From Flavobacteriaceae bacterium (GTDB taxonomy: Bacteria > Bacteroidota > Bacteroidia > Flavobacteriales > Flavobacteriaceae), in assembly GCA_947448525.1 (NCBI GenBank), contig CANFNV010000002.1, forward strand, positions 1 through 64,000: DNA of 64,000 bases, read 5' to 3'. The notes beneath the pieces were generated by a model that saw only the letters and a list, made by a program, of their open reading frames with translations, had not been told where the DNA came from and searched no databases. Positions within the stretch are counted from its first letter, which is position 1, and each line of letters starts with the position of its first letter. Of the stretch, positions 53,401-61,188 are shown one piece after another. The position numbers were made by a program, and so were the translations under genes.

Positions 53401-54500
53401 ATTGATTCAAATAATTTTCCGGGCAAAGGTCGTATTACGCCTTTTAATTCCATATTCACTAAAAAAGAGGATGTTCTAAAAACAGGAAAACCGCATTCTA
53501 AAGCAATAGTGTCCAATTCTTGTTTTCCTTGTTGTTGCAAATAATTGTATATTTTTTGTTCTTCATTATCTAATGATACAAAAAGCTTCTTTTGAATGAC
53601 TTGGTGGTCGTTTTGTTCGAATTCCCAATTGAGAATGTAAATCAAATCGACAGCAGAAGTTAACAAATTGGCGCGTTGGGTTTTAATTAAATTATTACAT
53701 CCTTGACTAAATTTGTCTGAAATTCTTCCTGGGACAGCAAATACATCTCGATTGTAATCGTTGGCTAAATTGGCCGTAATTAAAGAACCCCCTTTTTCAG
53801 CACTTTCAATTACAATTGTGGCTTCACTCATTCCAGCAACGATTCGATTTCGTTTTACAAAATTCTCTTTTTCTGGATTAGAGGTGCTCCAGAATTCGGT
53901 TAGAAATCCGCCGTTTTCTTCCATTTTAGCAACATACTTTTTATGAACTTTTGGATACACCTGATTCAAACCATGAGCAATAACGCCAATCGTTTGTAAA
54001 TTATAATCCATTGCTGTTTTATGAGCAACAATATCTACTCCATAAGCAAATCCGCTAACAATTATTGGGTTAAAAAGTGCTAAATCTTCAATTAGTTTTT
54101 TGCAAAATTCACTTCCGTAAGAAGTAATTTCACGAGTTCCAACAATGCTAATGATTTTACGATTATTAAAATTCACGTTCCCTGAGGCAAACATCAAAAC
54201 GGGAGCATCAATGCAATGCTTTAATCGATTTGGATAATTTTCATCTTGATAATACAACAAATTAATAGTGTTGTCTTTAATAAATTTGAGTTCGGATTCT
54301 GCTAATTTAAAAACCGATTTGTCTTTAAGCTTTTTTATCAATACTTGGCCTATCCCATCAATTGCAGACAAAAAGGATGGTTTCGTTTGGAAGATTTTCT
54401 CAGCGCTTCCACAATGATTTAATAATTTTTTGGCAACAATGTCGCCTACTCCCTCAATTTTTAAAAGGGCTAACAAGTGAAGTAATTCGGTATCGTTCAT
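53397..54500 (-). CDS. dprA: DNA-processing protein DprA
   Basis: The track starts at a TTG (54539); the ATG at 54500 gives MNDTELLHLLALLKIEGVGD, the usual start (367 aa). An N-terminal helix-hairpin-helix/SAM-like region is followed by the Rossmann core: SIVGTREITSYG, IVSGFAYGVDIVAHKTAM, VIAHGLNQVYPKVHK, KRNRIVAGMSEATIVIESAEKGGSLITA. A C-terminal winged helix ends at PLPGKLFE. It loads RecA onto incoming single-stranded DNA in transformation. comF in the same window supports a competence route. Confidence 0.96.
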   Translation of the reverse strand: MNDTELLHLLALLKIEGVGDIVAKKLLNHCGSAEKIFQTKPSFLSAIDGIGQVLIKKLKDKSVFKLAESELKFIKDNTINLLYYQDENYPNRLKHCIDAPVLMFASGNVNFNNRKIISIVGTREITSYGSEFCKKLIEDLALFNPIIVSGFAYGVDIVAHKTAMDYNLQTIGVIAHGLNQVYPKVHKKYVAKMEENGGFLTEFWSTSNPEKENFVKRNRIVAGMSEATIVIESAEKGGSLITANLANDYNRDVFAVPGRISDKFSQGCNNLIKTQRANLLTSAVDLIYILNWEFEQNDHQVIQKKLFVSLDNEEQKIYNYLQQQGKQELDTIALECGFPVFRTSSFLVNMELKGVIRPLPGKLFESI

Positions 54501-54584
54501 TAAATGTAAGTCTGTATGGTGTATAAAATAGAACCTCAAAAGTAAGGAGAATTAAAATTGTTAACAAAGTTTATAGAAAAAAAT

Positions 54585-54614
54585 TTTGCAATACATATTT
54601 ATTAATTAAATTTG
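54585..54614 (+). promoter_or_regulatory. Promoter of the HU-SPOR gene, apparently leaderless
   Basis: TTTG (54585-54588), 18 bases, TAAATTTG (54607-54614), then only 5 bases to the ATG at 54620. The predicted start point coincides with the start codon. Confidence 0.65.
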
Positions 54615-54619
54615 TCATT

Positions 54620-55564
54620 ATGAAGATTGACCATTATATTTCGCAACTACTTTATCGTTACCAATGTGTAACAGTTCCTGGATTTGGTGCTTTTTTAACC
54701 GAAATCCGGTCGGCGCAATTACATGAAGGTACTCATTCGTTTTATCCCCCAAAAAAGGTGGTTTCTTTCAATTCATATTTAAAAAATAACGATGGCTTAT
54801 TAGCAAATCATATTGCGGTATCCGAGAAAATGTCTTATGAAATTGCGGTATCCGTGATTCAAAATGAAGTAAATTCTTGGAAAAATAAATTGAAAGAAAA
54901 CGGTTCAATTGCTCTTAAAAACATTGGAGAACTGACTTTAAATACAGAAAACAATTTAGTTTTTGTTTCTACAGATCAAGTTAATTATTTAAAAGCATCT
55001 TTTGGATTATCAACCTTTGCTTCGCCAAACATTAAACGTGAAGATTACAAAAAAGAAAATGAAATTCAAGACGAAAACGCTCCGATAACTTTTGTTCCAG
55101 AAGACAGCGGTTCTAGTAATTTCTTGAAATATGCTGCCGTTTTTGTTTTTAGCGCGGGATTACTTGGTGCTAGTGGTTTCTTTGGAAATCAATATTATCA
55201 AAACAAAATTCAAGAAGAAACATTAGCTGTTCAAATTAAAGTTCAAAAACAAGTAGATCAAAAAATTCAAGAAGCTACTTTCTTTATTTCTAATCCACTA
55301 CCAACTGTTACCTTAAATGTGGTAAAAGGAAAAATGCCTTATCATGTGGTGGCAGGAGCATTTTTGCAAGAAGAAAATGCAACTATAATGTATGATGAAC
55401 TTATTAAATTAGGTTACAATGCTCAAAAAATTCGTAGAAACAAACACGGTTTATATCCTGTAATTTATGGTAGCTATACCTCTTACTTGGAAGCTCAAAC
55501 CGAAATGGAACGAATCAAAAAATCACACAACCCAGAAGCATGGTTGTTAATTGAAGAACTATAA
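54620..55564 (+). CDS. HU-CCDC81-like and SPOR-domain membrane protein
   Basis: A 314-aa protein of three parts. Residues 1-135 carry an HU/CCDC81-type domain: MKIDHYISQLLYRYQCVTVPGFGAFLTE, then the HU-like repeat SYEIAVSVIQNEVNSWKNKL...IALKNIGELTLN. A single membrane helix (about residues 168-192, FLKYAAVFVFSAGLLGASGFFG) follows. The C-terminal SPOR domain (about 235-314, PYHVVAGAFLQEENA...HGLYPVIYGSY) binds denuded peptidoglycan. The HU part would be cytoplasmic and the SPOR part periplasmic. Whether the HU domain still binds DNA is unknown. A strong promoter ends 5 bases before the ATG. Confidence 0.88.
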   Translation: MKIDHYISQLLYRYQCVTVPGFGAFLTEIRSAQLHEGTHSFYPPKKVVSFNSYLKNNDGLLANHIAVSEKMSYEIAVSVIQNEVNSWKNKLKENGSIALKNIGELTLNTENNLVFVSTDQVNYLKASFGLSTFASPNIKREDYKKENEIQDENAPITFVPEDSGSSNFLKYAAVFVFSAGLLGASGFFGNQYYQNKIQEETLAVQIKVQKQVDQKIQEATFFISNPLPTVTLNVVKGKMPYHVVAGAFLQEENATIMYDELIKLGYNAQKIRRNKHGLYPVIYGSYTSYLEAQTEMERIKKSHNPEAWLLIEEL

Positions 55565-55568
55565 GAAC

Positions 55569-55592
55569 ATCCCGATTATTTCGGGATTTTTT
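55569..55592 (+). terminator. Terminator of the HU-SPOR gene
   Basis: The stem ATCCCGA / TCGGGAT with loop TTATT runs into TTTTT, beginning 4 bases after the stop codon. Confidence 0.85.
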
Positions 55593-55637
55593 GTGACCGG
55601 TTTTTGTCATAAAATAAATACCTTTACAAAAAAAGCT

Positions 55638-56147
55638 ATGACTCCAAAACATCCCATAGACTCCTTAACTATACTTACCGATATGGTATTGCCAGGCGAA
55701 ACCAATCCTTTAAACAACCTTTTTGGAGGTGAATTATTGGCGCGAATGGACAGAGCTGCAAGCATTGCTGCCCGAAGACATTCAAGAAGAATTGTGGTTA
55801 CCGCTTCTGTAAATCATGTGGCTTTTAATCGTTCTATTCCTTTAGGAAGTGTGGTAACCATTGAAGCTAAAGTATCTAGAGCGTTTACCTCGTCGATGGA
55901 GATTTATCTAGACGTTTGGATTGAAGATAGAGAATCTGGAATTAGAGCTAAAGCAAATGAAGCTATTTATACTTTTGTGGCAGTAGATGAAACGGGAAAT
56001 CCTGTTGCTGTTCCGCCATTAGAACCAGAATCAGAAGAAGAAAAATCACGATTTGATGCCGCTTTACGAAGAAAACAATTGAGTTTAGTGCTTGCAGGAA
56101 AAATGAGTCCGCATGAAGCTACCGAGTTAAAGGCCTTGTTTGTGTAA
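55638..56147 (+). CDS. Acyl-CoA thioesterase (hotdog fold, YciA-like)
   Basis: The track extends upstream through the terminator from 55551; the ATG at 55638 gives a normal 169-aa protein opening MTPKHPIDSLTILTDMVLPGETN. The hotdog signature NNLFGGELLARMDRAASIAARRH and the strand VVTASVNHVAFNRSIPLGS are typical of acyl-CoA hydrolases of the YciA/BACH group. A C-terminal helix ends ...SPHEATELKALFV. It hydrolyses acyl-CoA thioesters in the cytoplasm. Convergent with envC. Confidence 0.92.
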   Translation: MTPKHPIDSLTILTDMVLPGETNPLNNLFGGELLARMDRAASIAARRHSRRIVVTASVNHVAFNRSIPLGSVVTIEAKVSRAFTSSMEIYLDVWIEDRESGIRAKANEAIYTFVAVDETGNPVAVPPLEPESEEEKSRFDAALRRKQLSLVLAGKMSPHEATELKALFV

Positions 56148-56161
56148 TTATAAAATATAAT

Positions 56162-57415
56162 TTATCGCTTTAACCAAAGCGTTGGATTAACAAAATTTGC
56201 ATTTTGGGAAATTGTAAACTTTAAAATGGTTTTTCCCTCAGCATTAGTTCTTATTTTTCCGAGACTTTGTTTAGCAGAAACTTTATCTCCAGCGCTTACA
56301 TTAACGGAACTTAAATTTTGATATACTGTAAAGAAATCTCCATGCTGCACACATACTAATTTGGTCAATGGCGACATGATGATAACTTTGGTTACTTCTC
56401 CGCTAAAAACGGCTCTAGCGTTCGATCCTTGATCAGTAGTAATTTCCACCCCACTATTATGAATGGTAAGTGTTTTATAAACCGGGTGTGGCTGATCTCC
56501 ATATCCTAAAGTGATTGCTCCTTTTTCTACAGGCCAATTTAAACTTCCTTTGTTCGCTTTAAAATTATTTGAAATTAATTGCCCTTCAGGAGTTAAAACA
56601 ATACTAACCGATTCTTCAATTTTTTTTGTGTCCGCAACAGTTGTAGTTCTCGGATTTGCTTTAACTTTTGCTGCTGCAGCTTTTCTATTGGCCTCAGCAA
56701 TTGCATCTCGAATCATTTTTTGAATTTGAGCGTCTATTTTTTTAGTTTCCTGCTGTTTTTTCTTGATTTCAGCAGCAATTTGCTTCTTATCTTTCTTTAA
56801 ACTACTCGCGATTTTTTCTTGCTCTTGTTTTTCTTTTTCAAGATCGGCACGTTGTTTTTCTTGCTCGGAAAGAAGTTTTTCTTTCTCAGTTTTCTGTCCG
56901 CTTAATTTAGAATTATAATCAGCCAACTTAGTGGTTTTATCATTAATTTCTAATCCTTGCATCTTTCTATAGCTAGAATATTGCTTCATGTATTGAAGGC
57001 GTTTATACGCTTGTAAGAAGTTTTCTGACGAAAGTAAGAACATTGCTCTACTTTGTTGCGAACGACTCTTATAAGACTTCACAATCATTTCAGCATAATC
57101 TTCTTTAAGTATTACCAAATCTTTCTTGAGTTTATTTATCTGAACTTGATTAATATACATATCATTACTCAATAACTTAGTTTGTTTAGCTGTGGTGTTA
57201 ATCAGTTTTTCTTTCAAACCAATTTTTTCTTTTTGGAGTGACAGCAATTTTACAACCGATTTCTCTTTGCCTCTAACTTCTTCAAGCATTCGTTCTTTTT
57301 CTAGAATTTCTTCCTGAATTTTAGCTTTTCTTTGCTCTAATTCTTCCTGCGTTTGTTGGCTCCAAACAAATGAAGTCAAACAAATAAAAAGCAATGTAAT
57401 TAATCTTTTTTGCAT
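56162..57415 (-). CDS. EnvC-like LytM (M23) protein, probable amidase activator
   Basis: The ATG at 57415 (track: 57463) gives a clean signal peptide MQKRLITLLFICLTSFVWSQ and 417 aa. Residues ~20-240 form a long coiled coil rich in Glu/Lys. The C-terminal ~130 residues are a LytM/M23 fold (LNWPVEKGAITLGYG...). The zinc ligands are missing: the HxGxD site reads HNSGVEI and the HxH site reads YQNL. It is therefore likely non-hydrolytic, like E. coli EnvC, which activates amidases at the divisome. It starts 4 bases after the DUF4292 gene stop. Confidence 0.9.
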   Translation of the reverse strand: MQKRLITLLFICLTSFVWSQQTQEELEQRKAKIQEEILEKERMLEEVRGKEKSVVKLLSLQKEKIGLKEKLINTTAKQTKLLSNDMYINQVQINKLKKDLVILKEDYAEMIVKSYKSRSQQSRAMFLLSSENFLQAYKRLQYMKQYSSYRKMQGLEINDKTTKLADYNSKLSGQKTEKEKLLSEQEKQRADLEKEKQEQEKIASSLKKDKKQIAAEIKKKQQETKKIDAQIQKMIRDAIAEANRKAAAAKVKANPRTTTVADTKKIEESVSIVLTPEGQLISNNFKANKGSLNWPVEKGAITLGYGDQPHPVYKTLTIHNSGVEITTDQGSNARAVFSGEVTKVIIMSPLTKLVCVQHGDFFTVYQNLSSVNVSAGDKVSAKQSLGKIRTNAEGKTILKFTISQNANFVNPTLWLKR

Positions 57416-57419
57416 AATT

Positions 57420-58196
57420 CTATATCTTATCAATGTAAATTCTTTCATATCCTTCTGGAACATTGTAAGGAAAAGAAAGTTCTTCGTTGAATGTAATGTT
57501 TTTGTATTCTATTTCAATGTTGGTTTTGCTTTCTTTCTGTCTGGCATTGATGGCCAAAGATAATGGTAAAATCATTTCATCGTATTTTTTATAATCTGGA
57601 TAAAAAACTTGTAGCGTTCTGTCAAAAGCTTGTTGATTTATTTCTTGTCGCTTTATTAAAAAGTTGTCGCTTTCAAAGTAAAAAGATTTATCTGCAGAAC
57701 CGTCAACGTTAGATTGTAATTTATACAATTTTTCCATTATAGAAACAGCATAATTTCCTTTATGTAAATCATCCATTGCTTTTCCCATTAACATGTTTTG
57801 CACTTTCTGAAAATCCAAATCGGTCCCTAACCATTTGCTCAATCCCGCATAATCTCCTTCAAAATATTTGTTTCCAATCTTTTCATAATATTGGACGGAT
57901 GTAGGGGTTATTAATGCTTTTGCCATTGTAAAACCCAAAATTTTAATGCTAACTAAAATTTTTTCATCCTTCTTAATTCTGATTTCTGCTTGTACATTTT
58001 GCGATTGCTTATCATCCTGATACTTTGCGCCCGCTTTAATATATAATGTAGAAAAATCGGTTTTATTGTTATAGTGGTTCTCAATTATTTTTTGTGCAGC
58101 TATAGTATTGCTAGCGCTACTGCCTTCGACTAAAAGCGCCTTTGATTTGCATGAAGCAAATAAAATTAATATCAAAAAGGGGAAATATTTTTTCAT
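57420..58196 (-). CDS. DUF4292 lipoprotein
   Basis: A 258-aa lipoprotein, lipobox LILFASC (Cys16). The mature part matches the DUF4292 pattern: IKAGAKYQDDKQSQNVQAEIRIKKDEKILVSI, GFTMAKALITPTSVQYYEKIGNKYFEGDY, and the closing YNVPEGYERIYIDKI. The beta-rich, half-barrel pattern resembles lipoprotein or lipid carriers such as LolB/LppX, so a role in outer-membrane biogenesis is plausible but unproven. It is tightly linked to the EnvC-like gene (4-base gap) and the TPR gene (30-base gap). Confidence 0.83.
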   Translation of the reverse strand: MKKYFPFLILILFASCKSKALLVEGSSASNTIAAQKIIENHYNNKTDFSTLYIKAGAKYQDDKQSQNVQAEIRIKKDEKILVSIKILGFTMAKALITPTSVQYYEKIGNKYFEGDYAGLSKWLGTDLDFQKVQNMLMGKAMDDLHKGNYAVSIMEKLYKLQSNVDGSADKSFYFESDNFLIKRQEINQQAFDRTLQVFYPDYKKYDEMILPLSLAINARQKESKTNIEIEYKNITFNEELSFPYNVPEGYERIYIDKI

Positions 58197-58226
58197 TTAA
58201 AAGAGGCGAAATTTAAATATAAATGT

Positions 58227-59579
58227 TTATTTTTTTTGTTTGTTAATCAATGTGTTGGCTTTTGAGAAATACAACTCTTTCTTTTTCATGTCTCCCATGC
58301 CATTATAAGCTTCTCCTAATTGCAGATTGAAATTAATTTCTAAAGAGCTGTCGTCAATAACAAAATCAATTCCAGATTCTAAAATGTCTTTGGCTTTTTT
58401 ATAATTCATCAATTGATTATTTGCCAAACCATTGTAGTAATATAACTGTGGCTGCGTTGGAAACAACTGCATTTGCTCTTCTGTTTCTTTTGCTAATTTA
58501 TCAAATTGTGAGTTTTCAGTATAGGCCTGCATCAATAACAAAATGGTTTCCATGTCATCGTTGATGGTTTTCAATTGCATTTCGTAATACTTGATGGCTT
58601 TTCCCCACTCTTTTTTTGACTGATAAAACTTGCCTATTTCTTTGGCGACTTTTACTCCTTTATCTGCATTAAAATAACCAATAGCATAATCTAAATCTTT
58701 TTCATATTGGGGATTATTTACTGAAAAAATCAAAAATTCATTCAATATTCTGTGCTTAATTTTTCGGTCGATTTTATCACTTTCTAAAACAATATTCATG
58801 GCTTTAATCGCTTTTTCGCCGTCGTTATTATTCAAATGATATTTAAACAAACTCACTTGTGCCCAATCAGAAGTTGGAATTTCATTTTCCAATTTTTTGG
58901 CAACTTCTAATGCTTTTTCTTCTTGATTACTTTGGGAATACAAATAAATTAAGGCCACATAATTGGATTCTTCTTTTGGATTTTTCTTTATTTGATTCAT
59001 TAAGTTTAATTTTTCCGAACCATGGTATTTAGCATCCGAAAGAATTTGAGCTTTATACAATTCTCTTTTATCCGATTTGCCAACGGTTTGATTTAGTTCG
59101 TTAATTAAATCGAGTGCTTTGTCAAATTGTTGTGTGTTCATGAACAACGACACCAAATCTTCTTTATAATCAACTTTGAATTCGGTTAACTTTTGAACTA
59201 CTTCAATGGCTTTATTATAATCATGTGTTTCATAACATACGTCATACATGCCCACCCAAGCCCAACGATTTTTAGGTTCTATTTTGGTGACTTTCTCAAA
59301 ATTATCATACGCTTCTTTGTACTTTTTTAACAATAAATAATTTTTTCCTAATTCAAAATTAACCACCGCATTATCCAATTGAAGCGTTTGGCATTTTTCT
59401 AGGGCTTCAATAGCTTTATCGTAGTTTTCAATTTCTTTTTGTTTCAAAGATTCGTAGAAAGAAGTTTCAAATTTATTTTCTTCCAATGCCAACGTATCTT
59501 TTGGTTCTAATTGAGCCAAAAGAGAAATTGGAATTAAAAACATTCCGAAAAGGAAACTATATAAAACTATTTTTTTCAT
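58227..59579 (-). CDS. Exported tetratricopeptide-repeat protein
   Basis: A 450-aa protein with a signal peptide (MKKIVLYSFLFGMFLIPISLLAQ). Behind it are about ten TPR-like helix pairs, e.g. YDKAIEALEKCQTLQLDNAVVNFELGKNYL, YKEAYDNFEKVTKIEPKNRWAWVGM and WGKAIKYYEMQLKTINDDME. It has no catalytic domain and is expected to act as a periplasmic scaffold. It lies between the nucleotidyltransferase and DUF4292 genes on one strand, so a shared envelope function is likely. Confidence 0.88.
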   Translation of the reverse strand: MKKIVLYSFLFGMFLIPISLLAQLEPKDTLALEENKFETSFYESLKQKEIENYDKAIEALEKCQTLQLDNAVVNFELGKNYLLLKKYKEAYDNFEKVTKIEPKNRWAWVGMYDVCYETHDYNKAIEVVQKLTEFKVDYKEDLVSLFMNTQQFDKALDLINELNQTVGKSDKRELYKAQILSDAKYHGSEKLNLMNQIKKNPKEESNYVALIYLYSQSNQEEKALEVAKKLENEIPTSDWAQVSLFKYHLNNNDGEKAIKAMNIVLESDKIDRKIKHRILNEFLIFSVNNPQYEKDLDYAIGYFNADKGVKVAKEIGKFYQSKKEWGKAIKYYEMQLKTINDDMETILLLMQAYTENSQFDKLAKETEEQMQLFPTQPQLYYYNGLANNQLMNYKKAKDILESGIDFVIDDSSLEINFNLQLGEAYNGMGDMKKKELYFSKANTLINKQKK

Positions 59580-59601
59580 TTATTAAAGCTGAATTAACGT
59601 G

Positions 59602-59620
59602 TTCTGAATTTAATTCAGAA
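59602..59620. other. Hairpin between the nucleotidyltransferase and TPR genes
   Basis: Perfect 7-bp arms TTCTGAA / TTCAGAA with a 5-base loop, in the 52-base gap between two same-strand genes. There is no T-run on the minus strand, so read-through or processing is more likely than termination. Confidence 0.35.
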
Positions 59621-59631
59621 TTTCAGTTTCA

Positions 59632-60642
59632 TTATTCCAAAACCGAATAATCTCCAATGCTAATACTCGTAAAATTGCCGTCAAAACTAGCGTGATTTCC
59701 TATCATCGCATTATCTAAATTGGCATTTTTAATGTGCGAATGCGTTTGTATCAAACTATTTTGAATCTTACTATTTTGAACGTGACAGCCATCTCCAAGC
59801 GACACATTTGGTCCTACTGTGGTGTTTATTAACACTACATTTTTACCTATATAACAAGGCGGGATGATAGTCGAATTTTCTTGTTTCACCTCATAATCAA
59901 CCAAATGAATACCGTCGTTGTGCAAGAAGTTCAACATTCTATTATTGGTGTCAACTGTTACGTTTTTATTTCCGCAATCCATCCATTCATCTACTTTTCC
60001 AGGCACAAATTTCATGCCTTTGGCCATCATCTGTTTGATGCCATCATTAATTTGATATTCGCCACCATGAACAATATTGTTATCCAGCACTAATTGCAAT
60101 TCGTTTTTTAAAACGGCAACATCTTTAAAATAGTATATGCCAATCACGGCAAGGTCTGAAACAAATTCTTTTGGCTTTTCTACCAACTCTATTATTTCAT
60201 TGTTTTCGTTTAAATTAATCACACCAAAGGCTTCGGGTTGATCTACTTGTTTTACCCAAATTACGCTATCAGCTGTTTTATCCAAATCAAAATCAGCACG
60301 GATTAACGTATCAGCATAGGCAATAACTGCAGGTCCAATCAAAGAATCTTTGGCACACATAATCGCGTGACCCGTTCCTAAAGCTTCATTTTGATAATAT
60401 ATAGTTCCTCTAGCACCCAGTTTTTGGGCTATAACTATGAGTTCTTCTTCTACTTTTTTACCAAAACTTTCGTGAATGATAAACGCCACTTCGTCAATTT
60501 TTTGATTTAAAACTCCTGCAATATCTTCTACTAATCGGTGAACGATTGGTTTCCCTGCAATTGGGATTAATGGTTTTGGAATCGTTAGGGTGTGTGGGCG
60601 TAATCTAGAACCACGACCTGCCATAGGTACTATTATTTTCAT
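59632..60642 (-). CDS. Sugar-phosphate nucleotidyltransferase
   Basis: A 336-aa protein. The N-terminal 230 residues are the nucleotidyl-transferase domain: VPMAGRGSRLRPHTLTIPKPLIPI (NTP binding and signature Lys), GTGHAIMCA, AYADTLI and KVDEWMDCGN. The C-terminal ~90 residues are a left-handed beta-helix-like repeat (IGKNVVLINTTVGPNVSLGDGCHVQNS). The form is that of glucose-1-phosphate thymidylyl/uridylyl-type enzymes making an activated sugar for surface glycans; the exact sugar is not readable. It lies next to dut and a Wzx-like flippase. Confidence 0.9.
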   Translation of the reverse strand: MKIIVPMAGRGSRLRPHTLTIPKPLIPIAGKPIVHRLVEDIAGVLNQKIDEVAFIIHESFGKKVEEELIVIAQKLGARGTIYYQNEALGTGHAIMCAKDSLIGPAVIAYADTLIRADFDLDKTADSVIWVKQVDQPEAFGVINLNENNEIIELVEKPKEFVSDLAVIGIYYFKDVAVLKNELQLVLDNNIVHGGEYQINDGIKQMMAKGMKFVPGKVDEWMDCGNKNVTVDTNNRMLNFLHNDGIHLVDYEVKQENSTIIPPCYIGKNVVLINTTVGPNVSLGDGCHVQNSKIQNSLIQTHSHIKNANLDNAMIGNHASFDGNFTSISIGDYSVLE

Positions 60643-60650
60643 ACTTTTTT

Positions 60651-60725
60651 TTTAACACAAAGGCACAAAGTTTTCACAAAGTACACAAAGTTTTATTATC
60701 ATTTCTCGCAAAATCTCAAAGACGC
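60651..60725. repeat. Degenerate intergenic CACAAAG repeat, copy 3
   Basis: AACACAAAGGCACAAAG, then TTCACAAAGTACACAAAG, then CTCAAAGACGCAAC: four to five CACAAAG-like units in 75 bases. It shares its pattern with 28315-28395 and, inverted, with 37541-37611. It interrupts the otherwise tight gene cluster between dut and the nucleotidyltransferase gene. Confidence 0.6.
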
Positions 60726-60753
60726 AACACTTATATTATCAATTAACTGAAAC

Positions 60754-61188
60754 CTATTTTACACCTGTACTACCAAATCCGCCCTCACCTCTTGAAGTTT
60801 CAGATAGTTGTTGAACTTCAATCCAATTGGCGCGTTCGTGTTTGGCAATGATTAATTGAGCAATTCGTTCGCCATTTTCAATTACAAAATCTTCATGGGA
60901 TAAATTTACTAAAATTACTCCAATTTCTCCTCGATAATCGGCATCTACAGTTCCTGGTGAATTCAATACGGTAATTCCTTTTTTGGCCGCTAATCCGCTT
61001 CTTGGACGAACTTGAGCTTCGTAGCCAATTGGTAATTCAATAAAAAGTCCTGTTTTTACAATAGTTCTTTCTAACGATTTTAATATAATTGATTCTGAAA
61101 TATTCGCGCGTAAGTCCATTCCTGCCGAAGCAATGGTTTCGTAATTTGGTAAATCGTGCTTCGATTTGTTGATTATTTTTATGGTCAT
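60754..61188 (-). CDS. dut: Deoxyuridine 5'-triphosphate nucleotidohydrolase
   Basis: A 144-aa trimeric dUTPase. All five family motifs are present: [45 protein letters not shown] and [10 protein letters not shown]. It hydrolyses dUTP to dUMP and keeps uracil out of DNA. The ATG overlaps the flippase stop by one base (TAATG), so translation is coupled despite the unrelated roles. Confidence 0.97.
   Translation of the reverse strand: MTIKIINKSKHDLPNYETIASAGMDLRANISESIILKSLERTIVKTGLFIELPIGYEAQVRPRSGLAAKKGITVLNSPGTVDADYRGEIGVILVNLSHEDFVIENGERIAQLIIAKHERANWIEVQQLSETSRGEGGFGSTGVK

Noticed and set aside
55551-55637. 29-residue upstream extension of the thioesterase ORF
   Set aside because: Runs through the terminator of the previous gene; homology starts at the ATG at 55638.
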